From Cadophora sp. MPI-SDFR-AT-0126 (Eukaryota > Ascomycota > Leotiomycetes > Helotiales > Ploettnerulaceae), in assembly GCA_020747065.1 (NCBI GenBank), contig JAGMVK010000007.1, positions 1,984,001-2,048,000 of the forward strand: a stretch of DNA of 64,000 nt, given 5' to 3'. This document shows, piece by piece, positions 42,946 through 53,896 of this stretch; position 1 is the first letter of the stretch, and every line of letters begins with the position of its first letter. The position numbers and the translations under genes were made by a program. The notes below the pieces were generated by a model. The model was not told the DNA's origin, ran no database searches, and saw only the letters and a program-made list of their open reading frames with translations.

Positions 42946-43284
42946 ATCAAGCGCAAATCAAGCTCGAGGTCAATTTGCAGGACCTCAGCGAGAATTTCGA
43001 TCACGTCTATGCCGGTCTGGGTATTTGCTTGCTCTAATTCTTCATAGACCCAGCCCAAAACATGCCATCTGAAGATTCTTACCACTCATTGTGGTTGTGG
43101 CAGGGCAGGTCTTTCCCCACATATCATGCCCTAGCTTTCTCAACACCGCCTTTTCACCTCGCACGAACCCTGTATTGGACAGTTCCACAAGTATCCCAAA
43201 ACTTCGGTTGTATGTGCCTCGATCTTGTGAAGTAGAAGTACGAGGCTCTCGGCATCGGCGCTCAGGCTGCTTTGAATCCGGTGT
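42942..43284 (-). other. Coding-like blocks upstream of the ORFan at 42.1 kb
   Basis: Two minus-strand blocks look coding: 43083-43284 (contains RGTYNRSFGILVELSNTG and KLGHDMWGKTCPATTTM) and 42942-43039 (GIDVIEILAEVLQIDLELD, then TGA). They are joined by a possible 43-nt intron with a GTAAGA donor. The second block's stop overlaps the proposed start of the next gene by a few bases. They may be a separate small gene or the 5' part of the ORFan. I could not find a convincing start codon. Confidence 0.25.
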
Positions 43285-43874
43285 CTATTTTTGCCAGAGC
43301 CCTGCATCGGCAGGCTATTGCCTCACCAGCTTCATGCATCATGAGTTTGCCTTGCCCGTTACCTTAGCCTCTCTCAATGACAGCCTTATGTTGAGAGGCA
43401 CACTTCAGCCGCAACAAGATGTCGAGATTCCGTTAGGCTCTACGTTTGCCCCTTTTCACTGACAAGGTACTTTAGTGCGTATTAACAAAACCTGGTGTGT
43501 TTTGCCCTTCGGGCAAGTGCTCTTGTGTTGTGGACGGTCTGTCGAAACTTGTTTTTCACGACGTTGAATTCATGGGCACCAAGTGGGAGGGTTACGTTCG
43601 TCTTGGAACTCTCAGAAAGTATTCAGAAGTGGAATTTATTGTTAATCGATTGCCAGCAGTAGAAACGCCAAACCTGCGCTATGCACCAAGTTCTCACAGC
43701 TGATCGAAGCGGTTCATCCCCTCATCTCCACGCCCTTTCTCTCTCTGTCGTGGCTGCCGTTCTAAATCTGTGGCGGCTTGCGATAGGCAAGTGCAAACAC
43801 GAAGCACGCAGAAGACCAGACCTGACCTTGAACTCCAGTGTGTTGTCTCCAAGAATCAAGAGTGTTTCCTCCCA

Positions 43875-44427
43875 TCACCACCTGTTGTCACGTCGATCAT
43901 AGCTATCGTAGCCTCGCTCGTCTGACCGCCTTCGTCCTGATCCCGACCCCGAACCTTCTCCTCTGTCTCGTTCGCCTGAGTGCCGACGACTTCTAGCCGA
44001 GTCTGTATTTCTTGATCCTCGTGATACCACAACGGGTTTATGAAGTGGTCGCTTGAGCTGCTTGTCTGATTCCTTCTTCGTTCGAGCTGCTGCTTGTCTT
44101 TCCCAGACCTCTTTGGACTTGCGACAGATATCGTCGATTTGCTCCTAGGTCAAATCAATAAATAACCTTGTCCGAGACACGGTGTTATGGAACGTGATGC
44201 TTACATCGGTCAAGCATTCACCGGGAGTAGTGATAAGGAAGCCGTCTTCGCCCTAAGGACTGTGTCAGTTCAAGCGAACGAGATGAAGCTGTAGCATTGA
44301 GTACGTCTTGAGTGTATGCCCGCACGGTCGACTCAGGACCCAGATAATATTGAATCTCCGCTATGATGACTTTCTTGTTGATGTCCACATGAGGTATCCA
44401 ATATCGATTCTTCTCCGAGGAAGACAT
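43875..44427 (-). CDS. Conserved fungal protein of unknown function with an Arg-rich tail
   Basis: Exons 44305-44427, 44205-44252 and 43875-44144 give 146 residues. The conserved-looking core is VDINKKVIIAEIQYYLGPES, TVRAYTQDGEDGFLITTPGE and CLTDEQIDDICRKSKEVWE. The remainder is basic with repeated Arg/Ser/Gly/Asp (RRHSGERDRGEGSGSGSG, RGYDSYDRRDNRW). I recall fungal proteins with the same VDINKKVI...LGPEATVRPYTREG start annotated as hypothetical, unchecked. The RG/RS-rich end suggests RNA or nucleic-acid association, an inference from composition only. Splice joins keep frame and use GTACTC and GTAAGC donors. Confidence 0.72.
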
Positions 44428-45505
44428 GCTTCGCACAAGATATTTGGATAAGAGATAGCTAATTCTACAAGATCATAGGATCAATCCCTTCGAAAGTTAA
44501 GAAGGTGAAATCGTGGTAAATCTTTGGAATTTACTATTTCAGCACCCTGGTGAGGACCATTCTGGGACCTTTATACTGAAAATGTCCCCAAGAACGTGTG
44601 GCAACTTGTCAGCCATACCTCCCTGTAAGCATTGAAAGGCTCGATTCTAAGCGCGCACATGCTCCTTCAGATGAGACTCGGCTTGATCCACGTATGCAAT
44701 TTACTGGCACCTGCATACAGGTGGTTGGGGCATGTAAAAATCACTATTCAGCTTCGATCGCCCCGGCGAGGCGAACAAACGAGGGCTTCTGATTCGTCGA
44801 CGCACAATAGAGGTCAATACCAATAGCCATTGACATCCAACTGTTTCGGCATGTCAATTTTACAATCTGCAGCCGAATTCCAGTCAACAGTGCTCTATAA
44901 GGGCGGTGAAACGCTGTCACCGCAGAAATGCAGCTGCAACATGCACTTGTTGTGAAGTGTTGAATGGAAGGCTTCTGAAAAATCGGGCAAGTTTGCTGGT
45001 GCATCTAAGATTGACAGTCTCAACTGGCTCGAACTCCCCAGGATTTCAATTTTGCGAAACAAATGACTTTTTGTCTGGACCTAGACCGACGATGTCCCCG
45101 CCTGCTTTCGCCTCGCCCCTTCGAAGCTTCTAAGTGGTTGACCGCGCTCGCGGAGACTGATACATATATTCCCCCATCCCCAGCGCGAGACCAAGTTTAG
45201 ATTTTAGGATCGACATATAACCAGACCTCTGTCCTAAGTTCCTGACAGATCTTCGCCAAAGTATACAAAAGAGTACTCCCAAGCGCGGATACAAGAACCC
45301 TCTTCCCAGCCGACCCCGCGCTGAATCCTCACTGTCTTCATACTCAATCACCACCCATTTTTTGTTCGCCTTGATATTGTATCTACCGAGTATCTTCGAC
45401 TACTCATTATCCAAGTCAGAAGCACGAACCCACCACGATCAGGCCAGAGTGGCCATGCGTGATTCGGAACACGAGATCGACACCGACTAGAGAGAGAAAA
45501 CTTAC
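44428..45505. other. Intergenic or undetected exons
   Basis: 1.1 kb. A minus-strand open stretch at 45130-45385 contains LGRYNIKANKKWVVIEYEDS and could be the 3' exon of the gene whose blocks lie at 45506-45897, but I cannot connect the frames with confidence. Confidence 0.35.
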
Positions 45506-45897
45506 CAAAGGGTAATGGTCTTTGGAGTATACCACCACCAAACTCCGCAAAGAATCACCCCGGGAACGACTTGGCCATCAAGCCCTGGTAAGGCATTGGA
45601 TATCAAACAAACTCCGAATGACCTTCCGCTTGCGTCAAGACCAAATCGCCCACACCACCAGGGTTTCTCCTGCCCCGAGCAGTCATTCAATCCTCTAAAG
45701 TCGCACTGTGATCCGAAGGGCGATTGATTTTGCTTATTCAGAGTCAAAGTTCTCATGGGTCTGAGCAGCGGAGTACAGGAAGAGCCTTTCATCACACAAG
45801 GGCGGGACTTAGACAATTGCGTCGAAAACCATGCTTACTTCTGGCCCTCGCCGTAGGGTTTGTTGTCGGGAGATCTTTCATTCCAAAGGGCAAAACA
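45506..45897 (-). CDS. Fragment of an unrecognised Cys/Trp-rich protein (two supported exons)
   Basis: Exons 45839-45897 and 45506-45760 join in phase through a GTAAGC...CAG intron of 78 nt and leave through a GTAAGT donor, so the gene continues in both directions. The spliced sequence runs CFALWNERSPDNKPYGEGQK, then QCDFRGLNDCSGQEKPWW, CGRFGLDASGRSFGVCLISN and ILCGVWWWYTPKTITL. Six or more cysteines and many tryptophans suggest a disulfide-rich secreted or surface protein. Upstream, a 51-codon open stretch near 46.0 kb (MNGSAGINNFLANLFTIGS) may be its 5' exon. No family recognised. Confidence 0.35.
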
Positions 45898-46404
45898 CTG
45901 TCACCCGCTACACGTGAGGGATTTCAGCAAAATTTCTCGCAGCACATGCTCCAACAGGACTGTGGCGCAAGGCTGCAATCGCCTTCACCCACCCCTTCGG
46001 GACGGAACCGATAGTGAAGAGATTGGCCAGGAAATTGTTTATTCCGGCAGAGCCGTTCATTTTGTAAGCGCAGCCTCTTCAGTGCTATGTAGTCGGGCGG
46101 CGGATATCTTGCCTCAGTCACGCCGGACATTGTCCTCGGACTCCTACATAGCGGTTGCACGTTTCGAATTCTGGGAAAACATAACTTTTGGTCAGACATG
46201 GTGTCCAAGATTTCGGGGGGAATGCGTCTACGGTGCCACATACCGAGTGTTTACCTCGAAAGCAGGGCGACTGTCAATCAAAGTCGAGTCACTCCTTGTG
46301 TCATCGGCGTCGGAGACAAGTGTAGACCGAAGCCAATAGCGACATTCTCAAAGTGCAAAGCAATAAGTCAAACACACCGATCGGTGGCCGAGAGCTTGGG
46401 AACG
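45898..46404. other. Gap between ORFan fragments
   Basis: 507 nt. It includes the minus-strand open stretch beginning MNGSAGINNFL near 46.05 kb, which looks coding but could not be spliced confidently to the downstream block. Confidence 0.35.
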
Positions 46405-46837
46405 CTATTGTTTTTGCAGAGGAGATCCTGTAGCGACATCAACAATGAAACCCAAAACGCCTGACTGAGGCTGCGAAGCGGATTCCTCCGGCTTCTCGAG
46501 ACTGAAGACGTCTAGGCCCCCAAGCTTTTCGCAAGCACTACTTACTTCAAAGCCGTACTGCGTAATATCTTCTGGCCATTCAATCGAAGTCTGCATGTAA
46601 TCAGCTTAGGTTGATGAGCACTAGGAGGGCAGAGAATATGGACAGGGAATCTCACTTCACACAGCGGTTCGAAGGAATGACAATATCCACTGGTCGATAT
46701 CCCTGGTGGATGCGTGTCCTCCGAGTTCGTAGCATACCAAAGTTTGCCATCTCTCGCATCATGGCCGTCGGCCGTAACTACTGGAGCAACATCCTTGGGC
46801 TGACCAGCGCATTTAAATGAAAGGAGCGGTCTAGAAT
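46405..46837 (-). CDS. Fragment of an unrecognised secreted-like protein (two 3' exons)
   Basis: Exons 46656-46837 and 46405-46590 join at a codon boundary through a 65-nt intron (GTGAGA donor, ACATGCAG acceptor) and end in TAG. They read SRPLLSFKCAGQPKDVAPVV, DGKLWYATNSEDTHPPG, GYCHSFEPLCETSIEWPED, EVSSACEKLGGLDVFSLEKP and FIVDVATGSPLQKQ. The 5' acceptor (CACAG, with a GCTGAC branch site 25 nt before) implies further upstream exons between 46838 and 47060, where several short open stretches exist but do not chain unambiguously. No family recognised. Confidence 0.38.
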
Positions 46838-47753
46838 CTGTGTTCGAGCCAGCTTCGCGTCAGCTCAGGCTTCCACTTGACTGAGGGGGCCAAAAAAAAG
46901 GTCGCAGGAAGTGCCTTCGTACCACTGAAATATCCATCCTAACGATCCTACGTCCGTAAGCCGTGGCTAATTGTCGCTTCCGCAGAGTCGCAGACACGAA
47001 AGGCATTCCCAATGCATCGTCCACCCGACACTACTTCGAAAGCCCTACGCATCGAAGACTGAGCGCCGAATCAACAGGAAGGGCAAATGTCTCCCCATAT
47101 CACAGTACATATTAAGGAGGAGAAAGGGCAAAGAAAGGCAAGCAAGCGAACGGCGCGACGAAAACAAGAGTCCAATCCGGAACTGACGCGAGTCCCAATA
47201 CCCCGCTACAGAGAATTTCAGGAACAGCGAGTGGTAAGATAGTTCCGATACCAGGAGAACAGTATACTTATCATGCTGCACGACCCCGGTTTCGGACCGC
47301 GCCGCCAGTCGATACAGCGAACGCCTGCAGGCACACTTGCGCACCACATTCCGGATGTAGAGACTTGGCATGATGGAGCGCTACACGGTGAACAAGAGCA
47401 GAAGGAGACCGAGATCTCTCGCTTTTGAGAACATGTATTCCTAGCGATAGTGGCTAGTAAAATACTGCATGGCTTGTCCTTAAATACAGATTGGCGTGAA
47501 CAAGAGCCTATCAGATACCATGTCACCTCCTCCTGCCTAATACCCGTATAGCGATGCGCCAGGAGATATGTAACGCCTTTGGTAAACAGATGCAAATGCT
47601 GGTCGATTATGCCATCCTAGCCCATTACCTCTCCATTTTGACGCCAACCAAAAAGGCCCTCAAATGCATATAATCCCGTGCCTATCCATATTCGACCAAT
47701 AACTCCATGTTCATGATTTCGTGATTTCGTTCCTCAAAGCATGTCCTAACCTA
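46838..47753. other. Probable 5' exons of the minus-strand fragment, then intergenic
   Basis: 916 nt. Minus-strand stretches reading GWIFQWYEGTSCDLFLAPS (about 46.9 kb) and FEVVSGGRCIGNAFRVCDSA (about 47.0 kb) look coding but use different frames. The remainder is the 3' flank of the FHL1-like gene. Confidence 0.3.
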
Positions 47754-50700
47754 TCATTTCGTTTCTGCTATCTGTGAAGCAGATGGTGATGGCTCAGCTT
47801 TTGGCTCAGTCTTCACCTGCACCAACTCGTCCACAACCTCCTTCTCTGGAACCTCGATCTGGCCTGACTCGCTTGGGAGCATTGACGTGCTGGCCCCATT
47901 CGAGGAGGGTCCATTAGATGGTGGTTCGGTAGGTGAAGGCCCACTCGAAATATTTGCAGGTGCAGGTGAGCCCAGAGGAGTTGGATGCCGCATTGGTGCA
48001 GTGGAACTATTCGAATTGGATCTTCCCATAGTACTCATTGGTGGTCTGGGCACATGAGGACCACTTGAACGGTTCTGGTTCTGTGTGAAAGCGGGCCGCA
48101 TGATCGTAGGGTTGGGCTTCTCTGATCCAGCCAATTTGGCAGGCGGTTGAGGTTGAGCTGCGCTTTCTTGTGTTCCGTTGTGATTCGCCTGTTGGATTGA
48201 AGAATTTTGGGATTGAGTTGCAGGCGGAGGTGATCTCTGATCGCTCTGAGAATTTGGAGCATTAGGCTGTGGAAGAAGACCAATCTTCTTGAGCATATTC
48301 CGCAAAATCTCTACGATGGAAGCCTCTTCTGGAGAACCAGGCGCATCATCGCTTCTGTGTCCAAGAACCTTGCTCACGGCACGATCTAATGTCTCTATGC
48401 CGTTTGGTTTGGTAGCCATTTGATTAGCTAGAACTTTTCTGAACGACTCAACGGCCTTCAAGATATTCTCATTGACCACAGGAGAGAGTGTGCTCGAGCT
48501 TGTTTGCTGTACATCCTGCGGCTGAGTCTGAGACGGTGCCGGCTGCTGGGCCGGCTGCTGCAGTACTGGCTGTGGCTGCGATTGCCCCTGCTGAATTTGC
48601 GGTTGTTGCGACGCATGCGAAGGGAAAGATTGGGGGAAGTGCTGTGATTGGGCATAGGGAGGATACTGGGGCTGCCGTGGATACTGATATCCAGCTTGCT
48701 GTGCTGGTGCACCAGGTGAATCTGGTCCTTGGGCTTGTTGCACAGTTTGAACATTTGAAGGACCTGGCTGGCCAGTCAACGGTGCTGACTGACCTGGAGG
48801 AGTAAAAGGGGTTGTTGAGGGTCCTGGTTGATTTGCTTGACCTTCAGATTGGCTGATTTCAGTACTTGTTTGACTTGGCTGGCCTGTTTGTGCACCCGAT
48901 TGACTCGTTTGGGGGCCTGATTGACTCGTTTGGGGGTCTGATTGACTTATTGAAGGACCAGGCTGATTTGCGGGAGCAACTGATTGAGTTGTCGAAGGTG
49001 CTGTTGAAGCAGCGGGTTTGGGACCGTACGGAGAGCTGTAAGAGGTGGGGGCTTGAGGAGCCAATGCAGGAGGAATTGTCAATGTAGGTTGACTGATCAT
49101 GGGAGGCTGAAGTCCTGGCTGGTAGAGCCCGTTCATGTGTGGCTGATGACCCATATGACCCATATAAGGTTGCGGCTGACCAGGCGGTCGGTAATTTGGA
49201 GGGATTTGGTGATGCATGTGGTACCCTGGAGGCGGCATCATCATTCCGGGTGGAGGATAACCTTGCATTTGATATCCATGGGGTACGCCTGGATATATTG
49301 GCTGCATGTGTCCAGGAGGATATTGAGGCGGTGGAGAGGCTTTCTTCTTTTTCTCCTTCTCGAAAGTCGCACCCTCCTTGATGGCCCATTTCCATCCTTT
49401 GCCATCACGCTCCACCTTTTCAAATCCCTCGTTTTGTCCTAAATTGTGGCGAACACTGCTCTGCCATCCAACTGTAGCTACCTTCAGTACGAAATACGGA
49501 TACTTTCGTTGGATAGCCCTGTAAATCTGTGGCAGCGACATTTGCTTATGCGTTGACTCCGAAAGTGCCTCGTAGATGAGCTGGACGTAGTTGCAAGATG
49601 GCTTGGCCATCTGTTCTTCAGTGAGCTCCGCTTCATTGTAGGTTGGTGTTGGCGATCGAGGAGACCTAGGTGGTTTCTGTTCCTTGGAATCTTTTTCACC
49701 ATCGCCACCCTCACCATCAGCTTTCGCTTCTCCATCTTTGGGTTCCTTGGGCTTTCTTTTGGTGTACTTGCGTTTCTCCCTAGGCTCTGGAGGTGTATCT
49801 GGTCTTGGATGTTTTCGTGGACGGCCAACCTTTCTCTTCTCGCCACCTTCAGGAGCAGGCTTGTTGCCAGGTTCTGCGTTTGGTTGGCTGCCAGGCTCTG
49901 TTTTGATCCCCTTCTTGGCCGTTTTGCTCTCCTTGCTGTCCTTGTTCTCCTTGGCATCCTTCCCACCTTTGGCCCCTTTGACTTCTTTAGCGCCTTTCTC
50001 CTCCTTCTTCATGGTCTTCCTAGACTCTTTCTCAAGTGCCTCTTTTGCAAGACGCGCAGCTTTTTCTTCTCTTTGCTGCCGCTTGGATATTCCATCCTTT
50101 GGTGGGCGACCTACCCCACGTTTCTTAGGCTCAGGAGTCCGCGGCTGGGATATAGGCTCAGGTTCGGGTCTCAGGTTCTCGAAATCATCTTCTCTTTCGT
50201 CTCCTAATTCGTCTTCCATCTCCTCTTCCACAGCTTGCTCTTCATCTTCGTCTGACTCTTGCTCGTTGTTGAATAGTCGCGGTTGGCCGACGGCCGAACC
50301 ATCATCGTCCTCATCGCTGGCTAGATCATCACGATCAAGCTGCCCCTCCCCATAACCATCAGAGTCACTGTCATCCTCCAGGCCCAGAGTGTGGCGTCGT
50401 TCATTTTGAAAATCTAAACTCATCTCCTTGCCAGCAATGACATATTTTAGCCGCTCATCGTCTTCGAATTGGCGGAGATCCGCTGCGGGACTGATAGCCT
50501 CCTCATCGGACACGGCCTCCTCGGCTCCTGTCTTGCCAATTGGGATGTGCTCCGGGAGTCTGAATAACAGTTCTACCGCGCCGATTTGTAGATGACAGCC
50601 GTTCGTGAGTTCGAAGGTTTCGTCTTGGTGTTTTAGTTCATCCTCCACAAAACATCCGTTCCTTCCCATGACCTTCCCTTCCCAAAGATTCTTGTCAAAA

Positions 50701-52064
50701 TTGAATGCGATCAGTAAATGCTCTCTTGAAATAGCTTTCCAATCTTGTACACTCGCTGGGTAAGGAGGGTGTATATATAATGTAACCATCTTATGAGGAG
50801 ACGGCTGGTGTTCCTCAATATTAAGTTTTGCAGGTCGTTCGGAGTATAAGTATTCATTTTGGGGGTTATCCACCGGCGGAGCCATAGACGGTCTTCTAGA
50901 GCGGTGGTGTGAAGATGAGCCTGAAGATCTTGACTTCTTGATCCGCTCGTTTGGGCCGTTGGAACTACGAGCCTTCCGTCTTCGCTTTCGATCGTGCCCT
51001 TCCTCAAAGTCATCCTCGTCAAATCCTCTGACGAAACCTCCCCTTTCACTGTAAGCTGCTGATCTCGGCTTTGATGTTGACATGTGTAATGACCCTTTCC
51101 CCGCAGCCCTCCTCGATTGAACCTTTTGCAGGTGCAAGTCTCTTCCAATCATGAGCTTGTATGAGTTCAGATAGAATTTGCCATCGTCGAAATCGATCCT
51201 TGCGAAGCCTTGTACTTTTTGTTCTGCCTCGACTTGTTGGTAAGCAGGATCTTGAAGACTATTCCCGAACATCATGGGGGCCACTGCTCCATAGATGTCT
51301 GGCATGCCCATCTGCCCATCAGGAGGAATACTAGCATGCGCTGCAGGATGTAGGTTTTGAGGGCCCGGTATTGGAGGCAATCCTATGAGTTCTGGCACGA
51401 ACTGTCCGGCGGCAATCATTTGCTCCATGACTTCTGGATTAGATGTCATGGCTGTGATATTGGCAAGTAAATCAGCCACGTCGGGATCTGACTCTGGAAT
51501 TGCTGGTGTCGGAACTGGTTCGAGGTTCGCAACAGCAGCTTCCCCTTGCGCTCCCCGCTCTTCATTCCCTTCTTCTGCCGCTGCCTCTCTCTCTACCGTT
51601 CCCTCCACTGTGTTCGCGACGGCCTGGCCTTCGATCCCCCCCATCTGTACGTCGTCCAGTGGTGGCATGTTTTCTCCTTCAAGCGAAACTTGTTGCGCAT
51701 CGCCAGTTGCATCCTCGAGTCGCGCGATAGCGGTGAGTTCGTCGTTGATAGTCGTGCTGGCGTTGCTCTCCAGCGGATCGTCGAGAATTGCAGTTGCGAC
51801 CGGTTGGTCTTTGGGGGTGGCGTTTGAAGTCATCATTGTCGTCCGTTGAGACAGCGACAATTCATCCAAACCCTGGAACACTTGCCAGTTATCAGCTTGG
51901 CCAGGCAAGCCTTCCGCGCAGTCAGATAAAGCGGGATCAATGTAGACCTTGTACGATGTCTTTCGGTCGCTCAAGAAGTCATCAATTTCGCGGGCGATGT
52001 ACACGTGATTTTCTGAACACCCCGGGCGCTTCTGCAGCAGACCGGGGTCCACAACCGGATCCAT
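47754..52064 (-). CDS. FHL1: FHL1-like transcription factor (FHA + forkhead domains)
   Basis: An intronless ORF of 1436 residues. The FHA domain spans about 288-506 but is split by a long basic Ser/Arg insert; its strands are FARIDFDDGKFYLNSYKLMI, then TLYIHPPYPASVQDWKAISR, EHLLIAFNFDKNLWEGKVMG and GRNGCFVEDELKHQDETFEL. The forkhead DNA-binding domain is at about 820-908 (KPSCNYVQLIYEALSES, LPQIYRAIQRKYPYF, WQSSVRHNLGQNEGFEKV). Two AT-hook-like motifs, GVGRPPKDG and KVGRPRKHP, lie between in Lys-rich stretches. The C-terminal 450 residues are Pro/Gln/Ser-rich with degenerate SQSGPQT repeats. In yeast FHL1 with IFH1 controls ribosomal protein genes. The start may instead be the Met-Met at 51836, since the first 76 residues are not typical of the family. 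Confidence 0.88.
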   Translation of the reverse strand: MDPVVDPGLLQKRPGCSENHVYIAREIDDFLSDRKTSYKVYIDPALSDCAEGLPGQADNWQVFQGLDELSLSQRTTMMTSNATPKDQPVATAILDDPLESNASTTINDELTAIARLEDATGDAQQVSLEGENMPPLDDVQMGGIEGQAVANTVEGTVEREAAAEEGNEERGAQGEAAVANLEPVPTPAIPESDPDVADLLANITAMTSNPEVMEQMIAAGQFVPELIGLPPIPGPQNLHPAAHASIPPDGQMGMPDIYGAVAPMMFGNSLQDPAYQQVEAEQKVQGFARIDFDDGKFYLNSYKLMIGRDLHLQKVQSRRAAGKGSLHMSTSKPRSAAYSERGGFVRGFDEDDFEEGHDRKRRRKARSSNGPNERIKKSRSSGSSSHHRSRRPSMAPPVDNPQNEYLYSERPAKLNIEEHQPSPHKMVTLYIHPPYPASVQDWKAISREHLLIAFNFDKNLWEGKVMGRNGCFVEDELKHQDETFELTNGCHLQIGAVELLFRLPEHIPIGKTGAEEAVSDEEAISPAADLRQFEDDERLKYVIAGKEMSLDFQNERRHTLGLEDDSDSDGYGEGQLDRDDLASDEDDDGSAVGQPRLFNNEQESDEDEEQAVEEEMEDELGDEREDDFENLRPEPEPISQPRTPEPKKRGVGRPPKDGISKRQQREEKAARLAKEALEKESRKTMKKEEKGAKEVKGAKGGKDAKENKDSKESKTAKKGIKTEPGSQPNAEPGNKPAPEGGEKRKVGRPRKHPRPDTPPEPREKRKYTKRKPKEPKDGEAKADGEGGDGEKDSKEQKPPRSPRSPTPTYNEAELTEEQMAKPSCNYVQLIYEALSESTHKQMSLPQIYRAIQRKYPYFVLKVATVGWQSSVRHNLGQNEGFEKVERDGKGWKWAIKEGATFEKEKKKKASPPPQYPPGHMQPIYPGVPHGYQMQGYPPPGMMMPPPGYHMHHQIPPNYRPPGQPQPYMGHMGHQPHMNGLYQPGLQPPMISQPTLTIPPALAPQAPTSYSSPYGPKPAASTAPSTTQSVAPANQPGPSISQSDPQTSQSGPQTSQSGAQTGQPSQTSTEISQSEGQANQPGPSTTPFTPPGQSAPLTGQPGPSNVQTVQQAQGPDSPGAPAQQAGYQYPRQPQYPPYAQSQHFPQSFPSHASQQPQIQQGQSQPQPVLQQPAQQPAPSQTQPQDVQQTSSSTLSPVVNENILKAVESFRKVLANQMATKPNGIETLDRAVSKVLGHRSDDAPGSPEEASIVEILRNMLKKIGLLPQPNAPNSQSDQRSPPPATQSQNSSIQQANHNGTQESAAQPQPPAKLAGSEKPNPTIMRPAFTQNQNRSSGPHVPRPPMSTMGRSNSNSSTAPMRHPTPLGSPAPANISSGPSPTEPPSNGPSSNGASTSMLPSESGQIEVPEKEVVDELVQVKTEPKAEPSPSASQIAETK

Positions 52065-53896
52065 GTCTCTTGCCCAGCTTTACCGCTTCGGCTCTGCGAA
52101 AGAGACTGACTTTGGTTCTTTCTTTCAATTGGAGTGATGCAAGAGGTTGCTTCTGTGTGTGGATGTGCGTGGCCAAACCCAGGGGAGCATAATATCTCCC
52201 ACAAAGTCTTATGTAGTCCGTTTGTATGGGTATATGTCATTGTGAAGGGTTTCTGGAGTCGTAGGAGCCTAGTATCTTCAAGTGAAGCCCGCAATCCCAT
52301 GGATCAAAGCCTCCAAAAGAAAGATTTTCTGGAGTTTCAGCGGATAGAACGAGCCCAGCCACCAGGCTAGCTAGCTACATAGACGTTGTTTGATTATCCC
52401 TCCAGTACGTTCATCTCTCCTCAGCTGGATTTGTTGTTTGAAAAAGTCCAACGCAAGCATGTCTTTAGCGCCAGCAACATCAGAATGTATTCTCTATCAG
52501 ACCATTCTCTTGGCGCGGATTGTCTTGGCGATTTCATTGAGGATCTTCAGGATTTCTTCACAAGTGCCCTATTATCCACCCTACTATCTCCTTAGTGCGT
52601 GTGTGTATGTGTGGTAGCATCGGCTTCTACTAGTTGGTGCCTCGGGATGCCTTCTTACGTCACCTTTTTGACTCTTTTGTCAAGAGGAGTGCTGCGTATT
52701 TGAGGCTGGGGGGGTTATATAACCGACTCGGTTCCCCAGTTCTGTTTACCGGGCTCGATTTTTGTTCCTCTCACCATTCCTCCTACTCTCGTCCCCGATT
52801 TTACATGGTCCAGAACGGCCGATGCCCCTCTTCCTATCCCACGGGTTTGCACACAGTGCCAAATAGACCAGAATCCATGCCAATGTAAATTTGTAAGACC
52901 AAGATTTAATATCTTCACGGCAGTTGTGCTTGCAGTACGTCAAAATTCGACAGCCACAAGACTGTCTTCGTACACAGAAGTCTGATCTGATATGATCAGA
53001 CGTTGCATATTGCCAATATCGCTATTCTGCGGATGATATGCAAGCAAACGCGGAAAGAAGTATGCCCGTCTCGCCTTTTGTCATTGCCTCAATGTAGTAC
53101 CCGGCTTCAGAGTAATCTGCTAATTTGGTCCAAGCACCGGGGGATATTTGTGAGAAAGTCTCCCACTAGATCCCCATCTAATACCATGGTAATCAGAAAG
53201 TGATGACGAAGGAAGAAAAGTTCGTCTTATCCTACGGAGAAGTCCTGCGAGGACGGCATGCCGACATCAGAAGGTCAATTGAGCGCTCCCAAGACAGCAG
53301 AATTCGTCATACAGTTTGTTTGACAGAGACGCAACAATGAACAAAATTCGCGAAGAAATATCAATTCACACTCCTATCATGGGTTGTGGAACTGGAATAG
53401 GATCCAGTGTCAGATCACACCCTGACTGGATTGGAGCCAGGCAGAAAATCAACCTTCCGACTCCTCCAAACTTTCCAGATCTCCCAACACTCTTACCATA
53501 CCACCAGTTCTCTTTAAGCCTTACAATCAGAACGCGGAACTTACGACCTTGCCCAGACACAAACTCAATGAAGCCATGCCGTATCACGTGGCCGGCTACA
53601 TATTTATCAACGTGAGATTAAAGTGGATTTCGGGTATCCAAGAATTAACGGGGTTTTTGATGAGCTTGGATCACAATTTTATAGCTATGATGGGGTTGGG
53701 ATACTACCCTCCAGTGACCCTCACACACTACATCAGGAGCATTACAAAAGGCGGCACACAATATCACGACTGAGTCTACAGCGGGGATGCATTTGTTCAA
53801 TCATGATAGCACGAAGCGCAGTCGCTTTCTATGTATGTCATGGTCCAAGCCTAAACGCCAAGTCTATGCAGTCTATTGATAAGGTACAGTTGCCGC
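52065..53896. other. Long intergenic region
   Basis: 1.8 kb upstream of the FHL1-like gene and downstream of the DEAH helicase. It should hold the FHL1 promoter and 5' UTR. No spliced coding block, RNA gene or repeat recognised. Confidence 0.5.

Noticed and set aside
45924..46241. 105-residue minus ORF (MWHRRRIPPEILD...)
   Set aside because: A different frame in the same place reads more like coding sequence (MNGSAGINNFL...), and this frame lacks splice support.
49684..50355. 223-residue plus-strand ORF, hydrophobic and Ser-rich
   Set aside because: Antisense of the Lys/Glu-rich linker of the FHL1-like gene; compositional artefact.
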